Source of the DNA: CAVQNQ01 sp963714205
Lineage (GTDB): Bacteria; Acidobacteriota; Terriglobia; Bryobacterales; Bryobacteraceae
NCBI GenBank assembly: GCA_963714205.1
Contig: CAVQNQ010000005.1
Location: forward strand, 121,312 to 185,311
Direction of reading: 5' to 3'
Length of the DNA: 64,000 nt
The notes under the pieces were generated by a model. The model was not told the origin of the DNA. It ran no database searches and saw only the letters and a program-made list of their open reading frames with translations. A program made the translations under genes and the position numbers. This document shows positions 1-9,366 of the stretch, piece after piece (within the stretch, counting starts at the first letter, position 1; each line of letters starts with the position of its first letter).

Positions 1-1
1 C

Positions 2-754
2 CGGACGTACGACCTGATCGCGAGGGATTGGGAGCGGACGCCGCCGAAGCCGGTCGTCGAGGGCGAATCGGAATACGAAGGGATTGTCGACAATCTGATC
101 GCCTACGCTCCTGGTGTGCCGATTATTCAGGCCCACGACGTGCGAAGAGCGGCTTACTGTTCCGTCTTCGCGGGGGCCGCTGGATACGCATACGGGAGCC
201 AAGGCGTGTGGAGTTACTCCAGCCCGAATCCCAATGCCCCGCCGAGAGAAGGCAAGAAAGGTTCGGGATATGGCCTTCCTCCAATTTCCTTCCAGGAAGC
301 CATGCAGCGGCCCGCCGGCACTCAGATGCAGTATCTGCGCGCTCTGCTCGAGTCGCGGCCGATGCTCACCAGGATCCCGGACGAATGGCTGGTCGTCAAC
401 GACCCTCTGAGCACGACGGATCGAATCCAGGCCTGCCGGTCGTCCGACGGTAGTTATATCTTTGTCTATACCTCGTCCGGGAAACCCGTGAGGGTCCAGC
501 TTCGAGACAAGATACACGACAAGGTCACGGGCACGGCTTATAAGGCCTATTGGTACGATCCGCGGAAAGGCACCTCGACTCTTATCGGGCAGTTTCCGAA
601 GACGGAACCCGGCGATAGGCCGGCGGATGTGCGGCGCGGCGACATAAGCCGCGAATTCACGCCGCCTTCGAGCGGTCCGGGAAACGACTGGGTTCTGGTG
701 GTGGACGACGCTTCGAAGAACTTCCCTCCGCCGGGCACGAAAATCCGGCAATAG
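2..754 (+). CDS. Apiosidase-like glycoside hydrolase (DUF4038 type), 3' part only
   Basis: The reading frame is open from the left edge, so only about the last 250 residues are present. They carry the end of a TIM-barrel of the DUF4038/apiosidase-like (GH140-related) type, with EGESEYEGI and DVRRAAYCSVFAGAAGYAYG, followed by a beta-rich C-terminal domain with TPPSSGPGNDWVLV near the end. Family members are secreted or periplasmic glycosidases acting on plant pectin side chains (GH140 removes apiose from rhamnogalacturonan-II). The same C-terminal motifs recur in the decayed paralogue at 7784-9222, which supports the assignment. The N-terminus, signal peptide and most active-site residues lie outside the window. 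Substrate is inferred from the family and from the rhamnosidase next door. Confidence 0.75.
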   Translation, partial: RTYDLIARDWERTPPKPVVEGESEYEGIVDNLIAYAPGVPIIQAHDVRRAAYCSVFAGAAGYAYGSQGVWSYSSPNPNAPPREGKKGSGYGLPPISFQEAMQRPAGTQMQYLRALLESRPMLTRIPDEWLVVNDPLSTTDRIQACRSSDGSYIFVYTSSGKPVRVQLRDKIHDKVTGTAYKAYWYDPRKGTSTLIGQFPKTEPGDRPADVRRGDISREFTPPSSGPGNDWVLVVDDASKNFPPPGTKIRQ

Positions 755-824
755 GGTTCTTAACGGGGCGGAACGATTCAGATTCGGCAGAGCCTATGGG
801 GCCCGGAAAACTCCTCAGAATGAC

Positions 825-853
825 TTGACAGTGCCCAGTCGTGCGGTCATACT
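825..853 (+). promoter_or_regulatory. Sigma-70-like promoter of the TonB-dependent receptor gene
   Basis: TTGACA at 825-830 is followed by a 17-bp spacer and CATACT at 848-853. Transcription would start near 860, leaving a leader of about 77 nt before the receptor start at 937. A purine-rich AAGGGGG ribosome site lies about 7 nt before that start. The rest of the 755-936 gap shows nothing else. Confidence 0.55.
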
Positions 854-936
854 CCTTTGATAGAGATTTCGCCTTCGGACGATAATCGTGCCTGGGAACC
901 GCTCGGAAGGGTATTCCCGGCAAAAGGGGGTCTTGT

Positions 937-3900
937 ATGCACGTGAAGAAGCATTCGTGTCTTTGGGCCACACTATTTTTGGTGGCTTTAATTCTAGTCG
1001 TTTCAGGCCTGCTTTTCGGCCAGAGCGATCGTGGAAACATCACCGGCACGGTCTCGGATCCGGCGGGCGCCGTGGTTCCGGGCGCTAAAGTTACCGCTAA
1101 GAGCCCCGAGAACGGCTCTGTTTTTGAGACCGTAACCACGGCGACCGGCAATTACACGCTGCCCTCCCTTCCCGTGGGCCTTTACGACTTGAGTGTCGAA
1201 GCGGCGGGCTTTACCAAGTACATTCAAACGGGTATTCACATCGCGGTCATTCAGACCGCGCGCATCGATGTGGTCTTGCAAATCGGCTCGACTACTCAAG
1301 AGATGACCGTTACGGCGGATGCCACATTGCTGAAGACGGAAAGCGCGGAGCAAAGCGCTACCGTTAACGCCGATATGGTCAACGATCTTCCTTTGAGTTT
1401 CACGAACAATCCGCGCAGCCCGATCGGCTTCGCCGGGATTACGCCGGGAGCTACGAACATCACCGGCAGCAATCTACAGATGCACGTCAACGGCGCTCCC
1501 GACAATACCTTCAGGACATTGGTCGATGGCCAGGATATCACCAGCACCATCGATGCCTCGCATCTTTCCGAAACCCAGCCCTCCGTGGAGTCGCTGCAGC
1601 AGGTCTCGCTGCAGAGCAGCAACTTCGCCGCCGAGTTCGGGCAGGTCAGCGGAGGATTGGTCAACCTCACCTCGCGCTCCGGAACGGATCAGTTCCACGG
1701 GAGTGGGTACGAGTACTTCGTCAACCGGGTGCTCAATGCCGGCCAGCCGTACACCAACAATGGCAGCGGCGGGCTGGTCAACCCGGTAGTCAGGAATAAC
1801 GACTGGGGCGCCACGATCGGCGGCCCGGTCATTATTCCCAAGATTTACAACGGGAAGAACAAGACTTTCTTCTTCTTCAATTTCGAGCAGTATAAGACCT
1901 TTACCTCTATTTCGGGGACGCCGCTCGAGACTGTTCCTACGGCAGGCTACCGCGCGGGCAATTTCGCCGGGGCGCTGACGGGACGCACCCTCGGCACGGA
2001 CCCGACGGGGGCGGCCATCATGGAGGACGTGATTTACGACCCGGCCTCGAATTTTGCCGCATCCAACGGCAGCATCGTTCGCAGCCCCTTCCCGGGCAAC
2101 ATAATTCCCACGAGCCGGATCGACCCGGTGGCGGCGAAGATCCAGGCGCTCATCCCGACGGCCACCGGCAGCAGCAACGTGAATAACTTCGCCCCAAGCG
2201 ATCAGACCGACCGCGGGAAGACGATGCCCAGCGTGAAGGTCGATGAGTTCATCAGCCCCAAGTCCAAACTCTCCTTCTACTGGGGGGATTGGATTCAGAA
2301 CATGAATAAGAACGTCGGCGACGGGCTGCCGTTCCCGATCTCCAATGCCCGGCAATACACGGACCGGAACCAGACCATTCGCTTGACCTTGGATCAGACG
2401 GTGTCGCCCACTTTCCTGGTGCATGTGGGCTTGGGAGACATGCATTACGAGCATCACGACTCGACGCCCCAAAGCGTGCTGACCTACAACTCGGCCGCCC
2501 TCGGGCTGGGGGGCAATACGACGGGCTTTCCTCAGATCACGGGCCTTAGCTCTGGGCAAGGCGGTTTTCTGTTCACCAACTCGAGCGGCGGCACGACATC
2601 CACCATCGGGCCGACCAACGCCGGCTTTTATCACAACGATAAGCCGACCGCGGTGGCGAGCGCGACCTGGGTCCACGGAAATCACACCTACAAGGCTGGC
2701 GCGGAGTGGCGCAAGGACATCTGGACCGACGTCGAGCAAGTGGGCACCACGGGCATCCTCAACGTCCTTGGCTCCGAGACCGGCCTGCCCTACCTGCAAA
2801 CGACGACCCTCAGTGGCGGAAATGTGGGTTTCCCGTACGCTAGTTTCCTGCTTGGCGCCATCGACAACGCCACCGTCAGGAACGAACAAGACCCGCAACT
2901 CCGGAAACATGCCGTGGGGCTGTATCTGCAAGATACCTGGAAGGTCACCCGCAAGCTCACGCTCGATTACGGCGTGCGCTGGGACTACCAGAGCGGCCTG
3001 ACCGAGATACACAACCGCTGGTCCATGTTCGGGCCCACGGTCGCGAACCCGTCGGCGGGAGGGCTGCTGGGAGGCATGATCTACGAAGGCTCCGGGCCGG
3101 GAGGCTGCGACTGCAGCTTCAGCAAAACCTATCCGCTTGCCATTGGCCCGCGCATAGGAGTCGCCTATCAGTTGGATTCCAAGACGGTCTTGCGTGGCGG
3201 ATGGGGTTTCATTTACGGTACGACCGAAACGGCCGGCTATATCACCAACACGGCCATCAACGGCGTGGGTTGGAACACACTCAGCTTCTCCACAGGCAAC
3301 TATGGCACACCGGCGGTGCAGCTGCAGAATGGCTTGCAGTTCACCCAGGCGCAATTGTATGCCGCCCCGTACTCGGCCGGCCTGTTCCCCTCGCCCGGCC
3401 AGATCAACTCGCCTCCCTACTACATCGATGCCGCCGGCGCCGGCCGGCCTCCTAGAATCAATCAGTGGAATGTTTCCCTGCAGCGCCAGCTCACCAACAA
3501 CCTGGTGTTGGAAGCCGCGTTCGTGGGCAACCGGGGGGCCTGGCTGCGGAGCGATTCCATGGAGGCCCTGAATAATGGGACCCTGGCACGGATCGCCGCG
3601 GCCGGCCTGAACGTCAGCAACTCCAGCGACTATAAGTTGCTGACCTCGCCTTGGAACTCGGCGGCGGTCCAGGCAGCGGGATTCAAAGCTCCTTATACCG
3701 GTTATCCCACCGGGCTCACGCTGGCGCAGATGTTGCGGCCGTTCCCCCAGTTCGGGAGCATCCCCACCGATTTCGCGTCGCTGGGCAACAGCTGGTATGA
3801 CGCGTTGCAGACCAAGCTCACCAAGCGCACGTCGCACGGCCTCACGGTCACCACCGCGTTCACGTGGTCGCAGGAGATGGAATTGGGCGCGACCAGCGGC

Positions 3901-4581
3901 ACCGCCGGGGCCCCCGCTGTCAACGACATCTTGAACCGCAATCTCAACAAGTACATTACGGCGGACTCCCAGCCGTTGGTCCTCGCGATGGGATACACGT
4001 ACAGGGTGCCCTCCATCGGGGTATCGAACCGCCTGGTGAAGTACGCGCTCCGCGACTGGACCTATAGTGGCATGTTGCGGTACGCCAGCGGCCTCCCGAT
4101 CGAGTCGCCCCTGGCGACCAACAACCTGCAAACGATTCTGTTTAACGGGAGCAGCTCGGGGAGCACCTTCGCCGACCGGGTGCCCGGCGTTTCCCCGTTC
4201 ACGGCGAACCTCAACTGCCATTGCGTGGACCCGAACAAGCAATTCGTGCTGAATCCGGCCGCATGGACGGAACCGGGCCCTGGGCAGTTCGGCACCGCCG
4301 CCGCTTACTATAACGACTACCGTTACCAACGCCGTCCCATCGAGCAGATGAGCTTCGGCCGGACTTTCCAGCTTCGCGAAGGCATGACCTTGCAGTTCCG
4401 CGTCGAGGCCTACAATGTTTTCAACCGCACGGAGATGAATAACCCGACCTCGACCAACGCCTTGGCCACGCAAACGGTTAACGGCGCAGGCGTTCCCACG
4501 GCCGGCTTCGGCTGGATCAACACCGGATCGGTGTTTTCCAGTCCCCGGCAAGGCCAGCTTCTCGCGCGATTCCAGTTCTAG
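937..4581 (+). CDS. Oar-like TonB-dependent outer-membrane receptor
   Basis: The 1214-residue protein has a signal peptide ending around residue 28. A carboxypeptidase-regulatory-like beta-sandwich follows at roughly 30-115 (starting GNITGTVSDPAGAVVPGAKV). A plug domain at about 120-250 contains QPSVESLQQVSL and FAAEFGQVSGGLVNL, and a long beta-barrel ends in ARFQF with the terminal Phe usual for outer-membrane proteins. This architecture is typical of the expanded Oar/SusC-like receptors of Acidobacteriota, which import oligosaccharides or peptides with TonB energy. Its position between glycosidase genes suggests import of pectin or glycan fragments; that substrate is inference. Start chosen for the AAGGGGG ribosome site upstream. 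Confidence 0.9.
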   Translation: MHVKKHSCLWATLFLVALILVVSGLLFGQSDRGNITGTVSDPAGAVVPGAKVTAKSPENGSVFETVTTATGNYTLPSLPVGLYDLSVEAAGFTKYIQTGIHIAVIQTARIDVVLQIGSTTQEMTVTADATLLKTESAEQSATVNADMVNDLPLSFTNNPRSPIGFAGITPGATNITGSNLQMHVNGAPDNTFRTLVDGQDITSTIDASHLSETQPSVESLQQVSLQSSNFAAEFGQVSGGLVNLTSRSGTDQFHGSGYEYFVNRVLNAGQPYTNNGSGGLVNPVVRNNDWGATIGGPVIIPKIYNGKNKTFFFFNFEQYKTFTSISGTPLETVPTAGYRAGNFAGALTGRTLGTDPTGAAIMEDVIYDPASNFAASNGSIVRSPFPGNIIPTSRIDPVAAKIQALIPTATGSSNVNNFAPSDQTDRGKTMPSVKVDEFISPKSKLSFYWGDWIQNMNKNVGDGLPFPISNARQYTDRNQTIRLTLDQTVSPTFLVHVGLGDMHYEHHDSTPQSVLTYNSAALGLGGNTTGFPQITGLSSGQGGFLFTNSSGGTTSTIGPTNAGFYHNDKPTAVASATWVHGNHTYKAGAEWRKDIWTDVEQVGTTGILNVLGSETGLPYLQTTTLSGGNVGFPYASFLLGAIDNATVRNEQDPQLRKHAVGLYLQDTWKVTRKLTLDYGVRWDYQSGLTEIHNRWSMFGPTVANPSAGGLLGGMIYEGSGPGGCDCSFSKTYPLAIGPRIGVAYQLDSKTVLRGGWGFIYGTTETAGYITNTAINGVGWNTLSFSTGNYGTPAVQLQNGLQFTQAQLYAAPYSAGLFPSPGQINSPPYYIDAAGAGRPPRINQWNVSLQRQLTNNLVLEAAFVGNRGAWLRSDSMEALNNGTLARIAAAGLNVSNSSDYKLLTSPWNSAAVQAAGFKAPYTGYPTGLTLAQMLRPFPQFGSIPTDFASLGNSWYDALQTKLTKRTSHGLTVTTAFTWSQEMELGATSGTAGAPAVNDILNRNLNKYITADSQPLVLAMGYTYRVPSIGVSNRLVKYALRDWTYSGMLRYASGLPIESPLATNNLQTILFNGSSSGSTFADRVPGVSPFTANLNCHCVDPNKQFVLNPAAWTEPGPGQFGTAAAYYNDYRYQRRPIEQMSFGRTFQLREGMTLQFRVEAYNVFNRTEMNNPTSTNALATQTVNGAGVPTAGFGWINTGSVFSSPRQGQLLARFQF

Positions 4582-4584
4582 GCA

Positions 4585-4844
4585 CGCGACGCCCGCCGTC
4601 CGCGGAGGCGGCGGTGCTGCGCCCGCCAGCGCTGCGCCGGCAGCCGGGGGCGGGCGGGGAGGCCGCGGAGACTCCGCGGGCCCCGCGCCAACCGGAGTTG
4701 CGCCGGCGCCCCAAGGCCCCCCCCGGTTCGGCTTTGGCTCTCAACGGCCCGGGTGGTGGTGTGCGGCCGGAGCTGAGAACCCGGGGAGTGTTTTCGCCCG
4801 CGGCTTCTGGCATACTAGGTCCCGTACAGTTGGTGGCGCGATAG
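4585..4844 (+). pseudogene. 3'-end remnant of a second GH106-like gene
   Basis: The last 26 codons before the stop at 4844 read RPELRTRGVFSPAASGILGP and then VQLVAR. They match the tail of the GH106-type gene at 7579-7657 (RTELRVRGIFTPPSSGVLGP, then VRLVVR). Upstream, in a different frame, a Gly/Ala-rich stretch (RGGGGAAPASAAPAAGGGRG) matches that gene's linker, so there is also a frameshift near the C-run at about 4707-4725. No catalytic part is left. I read it as what remains after most of a tandem paralogue was deleted. Confidence 0.65.
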
Positions 4845-4918
4845 CCGCACGGTCCCTGTTCGGCCCCGCGGAACGCTCCCCGAACATCTTTGACAAATAG
4901 AGAGAGATGGAACTTGAT

Positions 4919-7657
4919 ATGAAGAACACAAGAAGAATTCTCATTGGGTTTGCCATTCTGTTCCTGGTTTCGTTCGCGGCCATGGCGCAGGGGCCTTGGC
5001 AACAGTTGACGATGCCGACCGTTAGCCAGGTGTCCGCCAACTTCCGGAACGCGCCGCACGAATATGGCGCCATACATTGGGCCATTTGGGGCGGCCCGCT
5101 GACCCGCGAAAGGATTGTTCAAGAGTTCGATTCGCTCGTGGCCAACAGCATTTACGTGGTGAACTTCGGTCCCGCCCGCGGCATGACCCCCAAGTACCTC
5201 TCGCCGGAATACTTCGACCTGATAAAGTTCGCGGTGGATGAGGCCCGCAAGCGCGGTATCAAGGTTTGGATTGCCGACGAAGGCACCTACCCGAGCGGCT
5301 TTGCCGGGGGGCTGATCGGCGAGAAGTTTCCGCAGTTCGTCATGCAGGGGATCGTGGCCGACATGCGTGTCTCGCTAACCGCCGGCCAGACCATCTCCAT
5401 GCCTCTGCCGCCGGACACTCTGGGAGTGTACGTCGAGAATGGCTCGGACCACACTACCACCGTGCTCCCCATGCCCAAGGACGGCCAACTCAAGTACACG
5501 GCGCCCAATACCGGCTCCGACCCGTATACGCCGAACTGGCTCTGGGACGTGGTGTTCGTGCGCCACGTCTACCGCAGTTCCCCGACCCGCTACATCAACC
5601 GCGAGGACGGCACCTACAACAAGGATGCCCGGTATCCCCTGATCGATTACCTGAATCCGGATGCCACTCGCGCGTTTATGTCCACCACCCACGAGGTCTA
5701 CAAGAAGCTCTTCGGCGACCAGTTCGGCAAGACCGTCCTGGGCTTCTTCGGCGATGAAACCGATTTCGCCAGCGCCATCCCCTGGACCCCCAGGCTGCTC
5801 GAGGAATTCCAAAAGCAGAAAGGTTACGACCTCCAGCCCTACCTGCCGCTGTTCTTCGCTCACCAGCTGACTGACGAGGCGCGGCGCGTCAAAGCCGACT
5901 ACTACGACGTGTGGAGCTCGATTTTCCGCGACAGCTTCTACGGTGTCCAAGCCGACTGGTGCGCCAAGAACAACATGGAATACCTGGTGCACCTGAACGG
6001 CGAAGAGGTCATGATGCGTCTGACTCGCACCGAGGGCGATTTCTTCCGCGACGAACGGCACGTGCAGGTTCCGGGGATCGATAACCTGAGCCAGCTGCTG
6101 CCTCTCACGGTGCACATCCCGGACGGAACTTGGGACGTGAACAACAACTTCCCCAAGCTGGCCTCCTCCGCCGCGCACCTGTTCGGCAGGCCTAAGGTCT
6201 GGGCCGAGGAAGGCGGCGGTCTCGGCGTCGATGGCAAGTTCCAGTTGGATTATCAACTGGTGAGGGGCGTCAACGCGATGCAGATCCGCGTCCCCGTGGT
6301 GCGCGACGGAATGAATTATCAGGCGAGCGCCACCCAGGTCAACGCGCCGCCCCAGGCCGCCCTCCTGGTGAGGTATACCAACCGGGCCGGCTATGTGATG
6401 GCCCAGGGGCGCCCGGCCGCGCAGGTTGGTCTGTACCATCCCGCCAACAGCATGTGGCTCGGCGACGAAGAGGCCGACCGCAGCACAACCAAGCTGGGCT
6501 GGCAGTTGCTCGAACACCAGGTGGATTGGGATTACTTCGACGAGCAGTCGCTCAGCTCGGTGGCCACCATCGCGGATGGCGGCTTCAAGAACCTCAGCGG
6601 ACAAGTCTACCGGGCGATCGTGGTTCCTTCTTCAACGGTGATCACGAAGACCGGCCTTGAGCGTTTTCAGGCCTTCGTCAAAGCGGGCGGCAAGCTGATC
6701 TTCGTGGGCAAGACGCCCACGCTCTTGGTCGACAAGACGTTCCGGGATGCCAAAGACGCACCCGACCTGAGCTTCGCCACGCTGATCGAGCCCTCGGGCG
6801 ACATCACGCCGCGCGTGCTGGCGGCGCTGCCGAAACCGGATGTCAAGGTGGACGCCGAGTTTCCGCGGTTGACGTATATGCACCGGATCTGGGCCGACGG
6901 CGATATGTACTTCTTCTTCAATGAGAGCAACAAGGAGGAATCGCGCACTGTAACCGTTGCCGGCAAAGGCCAGACACAGGTGTGGGATTGTGGCCAGGGT
7001 CAGGTTCATGGCATGTCCGGCGCCACCGCCGAGGGTGATTCCGTGCGCTTCCCGCTGATTCTCAAACCTTACGAATCGAAACTCATAACCATCAGTCCGA
7101 ATGCCGTCGCGGGTTTCGGTTCGGAACCGGCCTTGGTTACGGGCACGACTCTGATGGAACTGGACGGAGACTGGACGTTGGACCTCAACGGCCAACACCT
7201 GACCACTCCTCTCAAATCCTGGCAGGATCTGGGCGCGGCATCCTTCGTCGGCCCGGCCATATATCACAAGCAGATCACTCTTTCCGCGTTACCCGCCGGG
7301 AAGCGCGTAATTCTGGAAGTCGAGAATGGGAGCGAGTTCATCCGCCCCACGGTTAACGGGGCGGTCTTCGACGGGCAAGGCTGGCAGGCCTACCGGTGGG
7401 ACATCACCACCGCTTTACAACCCGGCGCCAACGATCTGCAATTCACCGTGTATGGCACCCCTGGAGGCCGCGGAGGCTCCGCGGGTGCGGCATCGGCTGG
7501 CGCGCCGGCTGCGGGCGGCGGGCGAGCGGGCCAGGTCGGTCCCGCAGGTTCGGCCACCGCCATCAACGCCCCTGTGCGAACGGAGCTGAGGGTCCGGGGG
7601 ATTTTCACTCCGCCATCTTCCGGCGTACTGGGTCCGGTGCGCTTAGTGGTGCGGTAA
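4919..7657 (+). CDS. GH106-type alpha-L-rhamnosidase, secreted
   Basis: The 912-residue protein starts with a clear signal peptide (MKNTRRILIGFAILFLVSFA, cleavage probable after AMA). The body matches the GH106/large rhamnosidase layout. An N-terminal catalytic barrel has GDETDF near residue 278 and WAEEGGGLG near 428 as probable acidic active-site segments. A middle beta-sandwich follows, then a galactose-binding-like domain (LDGDWTLDLNG, ENGSEFIRPTVNG) at about 750-850, then a Gly/Ala-rich linker and a short conserved tail. GH106 enzymes remove alpha-L-rhamnose, including from rhamnogalacturonan-II. I chose ATG 4919 over the in-frame ATG at 4907 because the signal peptide begins there; 4907 is possible. 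The stop overlaps the next ATG as TAATG. Confidence 0.8.
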   Translation: MKNTRRILIGFAILFLVSFAAMAQGPWQQLTMPTVSQVSANFRNAPHEYGAIHWAIWGGPLTRERIVQEFDSLVANSIYVVNFGPARGMTPKYLSPEYFDLIKFAVDEARKRGIKVWIADEGTYPSGFAGGLIGEKFPQFVMQGIVADMRVSLTAGQTISMPLPPDTLGVYVENGSDHTTTVLPMPKDGQLKYTAPNTGSDPYTPNWLWDVVFVRHVYRSSPTRYINREDGTYNKDARYPLIDYLNPDATRAFMSTTHEVYKKLFGDQFGKTVLGFFGDETDFASAIPWTPRLLEEFQKQKGYDLQPYLPLFFAHQLTDEARRVKADYYDVWSSIFRDSFYGVQADWCAKNNMEYLVHLNGEEVMMRLTRTEGDFFRDERHVQVPGIDNLSQLLPLTVHIPDGTWDVNNNFPKLASSAAHLFGRPKVWAEEGGGLGVDGKFQLDYQLVRGVNAMQIRVPVVRDGMNYQASATQVNAPPQAALLVRYTNRAGYVMAQGRPAAQVGLYHPANSMWLGDEEADRSTTKLGWQLLEHQVDWDYFDEQSLSSVATIADGGFKNLSGQVYRAIVVPSSTVITKTGLERFQAFVKAGGKLIFVGKTPTLLVDKTFRDAKDAPDLSFATLIEPSGDITPRVLAALPKPDVKVDAEFPRLTYMHRIWADGDMYFFFNESNKEESRTVTVAGKGQTQVWDCGQGQVHGMSGATAEGDSVRFPLILKPYESKLITISPNAVAGFGSEPALVTGTTLMELDGDWTLDLNGQHLTTPLKSWQDLGAASFVGPAIYHKQITLSALPAGKRVILEVENGSEFIRPTVNGAVFDGQGWQAYRWDITTALQPGANDLQFTVYGTPGGRGGSAGAASAGAPAAGGGRAGQVGPAGSATAINAPVRTELRVRGIFTPPSSGVLGPVRLVVR

Positions 7658-7787
7658 TGCGGAGCGGCGTCGCGGTTCTGCTCCTGGCTTTGCACGCAAG
7701 CCTGGCGCAGGCCGCGGCGCCGCCGCGCTTACGTCGCGGAACTTCCCGGCTCCCGGCAAACTGATCGAGTACAAGGTGAGACAATGA
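7657..7787 (+). pseudogene. Collapsed small gene: signal peptide plus a detached tail
   Basis: An ATG at 7657 overlaps the rhamnosidase stop (TAATG) and opens a good signal peptide (MRSGVAVLLLALHASLAQAA), but this frame stops at 7764. In another frame, the bases 7728-7787 read LTSRNFPAPGKLIEYKVRQ and end in a TGA that overlaps the ATG at 7784 of the next gene. The two outer edges therefore look like a coupled gene whose middle was deleted. The lost product cannot be named. Confidence 0.4.
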
Positions 7788-9222
7788 AGGACAATTGTTC
7801 TTTTAATCTTGAGTGCCTGCCTGGCGCAGGCCGCGCCGCTGCGCCAGGCTGCGCGTTTCCGAGAACGGCAGGTTCTTCGTTAAAGAGGATGGCTCGCCAT
7901 TCTTCTACTTGGGGGACACCTCGTGGAGCCTGTTCCACCTCACAAGGGAGGACGTGGATCTCTATCTGAAAGACCGGGCTGCCAAGAGGTTCACGGTCAT
8001 TCAGGCGATCGTCGCGCACTATGGCGGTCTGGAGAAGCCCAACCCTTACGGGCAGACCGTATTCGTCAACAACGATCCCACGCGTCCCAACGAAGAGTAC
8101 TTCCAGCACGTGGACTACGCTATGAACGAGGCGGAATCTCTGGGGCTCTACGTTGCCCTGGTTCCGATATGGTCCAAGGAGTACGTCACGCCGGAGAAAA
8201 GCGTGCTCGACAAGGCGAGCGCATTCAGCTACGGCAAGTTCCTGGGCACGCGGTACCGAAACAAGCCCGTTCTGCTGGATTCTGGGCGGTGACTGGGTCC
8301 CGGACGGCATCGAGGACATCTGGCGCTCCATGGCGGCCGGCATCACCGAGGGCGATGGCGGCACGCATCTCAAGACGTACCATCCGAGGGGTATAAGAAG
8401 CTCCTCGATGTATTTTCACCAGGACAAATGGCTGGACTTCAACATGCTTCAGTCCGGCCACAGTCTCTTCAACCGGAATTACGAGCTGATCGCTGGCGAT
8501 TACGCGCGGGTGCCCGCTAAACCGGTGATCGATGGCGAGTCGGCCTACGAAGGCATCGCGAATAACCTGGCGCCATATAAACCCGGCGTCAGGTTGATCC
8601 AGGCCGAGGATGTCCGCCGGATAGCTTACTGCGCTATGTTCGCGGGTGCGGCCGGCTATACGTATGGCAGTAACGGCGCTTATAGTTATCTTAGTAACTC
8701 GAATCGAGGGGCAGCGGCGCCTGGGGTCCCGAGGTTACGTTTCGGGAAGCGCTGGACAGGCCGGCGGGCAAGCAGATGCAGTACATCCGCAACCTGCTCG
8801 AATCCCGGCCCATGCTCGAGCGGGTTCCCGATCAGTGGCTGATCGTCGAAGATCCGATGAGCACTACCGAACGCATCCAGGCGTGCCGGGGGGCGGATCG
8901 AAGTTATGCGTTCGTGTACACCGCCACCGGCAAAGCGGTGCGGATACGGCTGCGGGATACGGTAATCCAGACTATAGCGGGCCAGGTGATCAGAGCCTAC
9001 TGGTACGACCCGCGCACCGGGACCGCGACCCGCATCGAGGATTATACAAAGCCGGCGGCCGGAGATAACGAACGCTCGCAAGCCTTGTCCCGATTGTATA
9101 CGCCGCCTTCGAGCGGGCCTGGCAACGACTGGGTATTGGTGCTGGAAGACGCCTCCAGGAACTATCCGCCTCCGGGGCGGAGCGGCGGCGCGCAGTCCGG
9201 GGCCACGCAAAGCGGGCGTTGA
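7784..9222 (+). pseudogene. Apiosidase-like hydrolase (DUF4038 type) broken by four frameshifts
   Basis: Conserved pieces of one gene of about 480 codons lie in three frames. The signal peptide starts at 7784 and reads on sensibly (VLLILSACLAQAA) only after a one-base shift near 7793. The barrel start (LRVSENGRFFVKEDG, FFYLGDTSWSLFHL) is in a new frame from about 7852 to 8275. The middle (WILGGDWVPDG, FNMLQSGHS, VIDGESAYEG) runs from about 8275 to 8710, and the C-terminal domain (KQMQYIRNLLESRP, TPPSSGPGNDWVLV) to 9222. It is a paralogue of the partial gene at the left edge. No single product longer than about 230 residues can be made, so it is probably inactive unless the sequence is faulty. 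Confidence 0.75.
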
Positions 9223-9366
9223 GGCTCAGTCAGAACGCGGAATAAAATCCCCTTATGTCCGGACCAGAGGCGGGGGCCTTCGAGGCCTCGATCTGGCATC
9301 CTGAACCGCGGAGATAGGTGAACGGCGTTATGGCGTTCATTCGGCGATACTATTACAGGAGATTTC

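Noticed and set aside
1474..4551. Minus-strand open frame of 1025 codons
   Set aside because: It mirrors the TonB-dependent receptor gene in a GC-rich region; no family motifs and Arg/Gly/His-rich composition.
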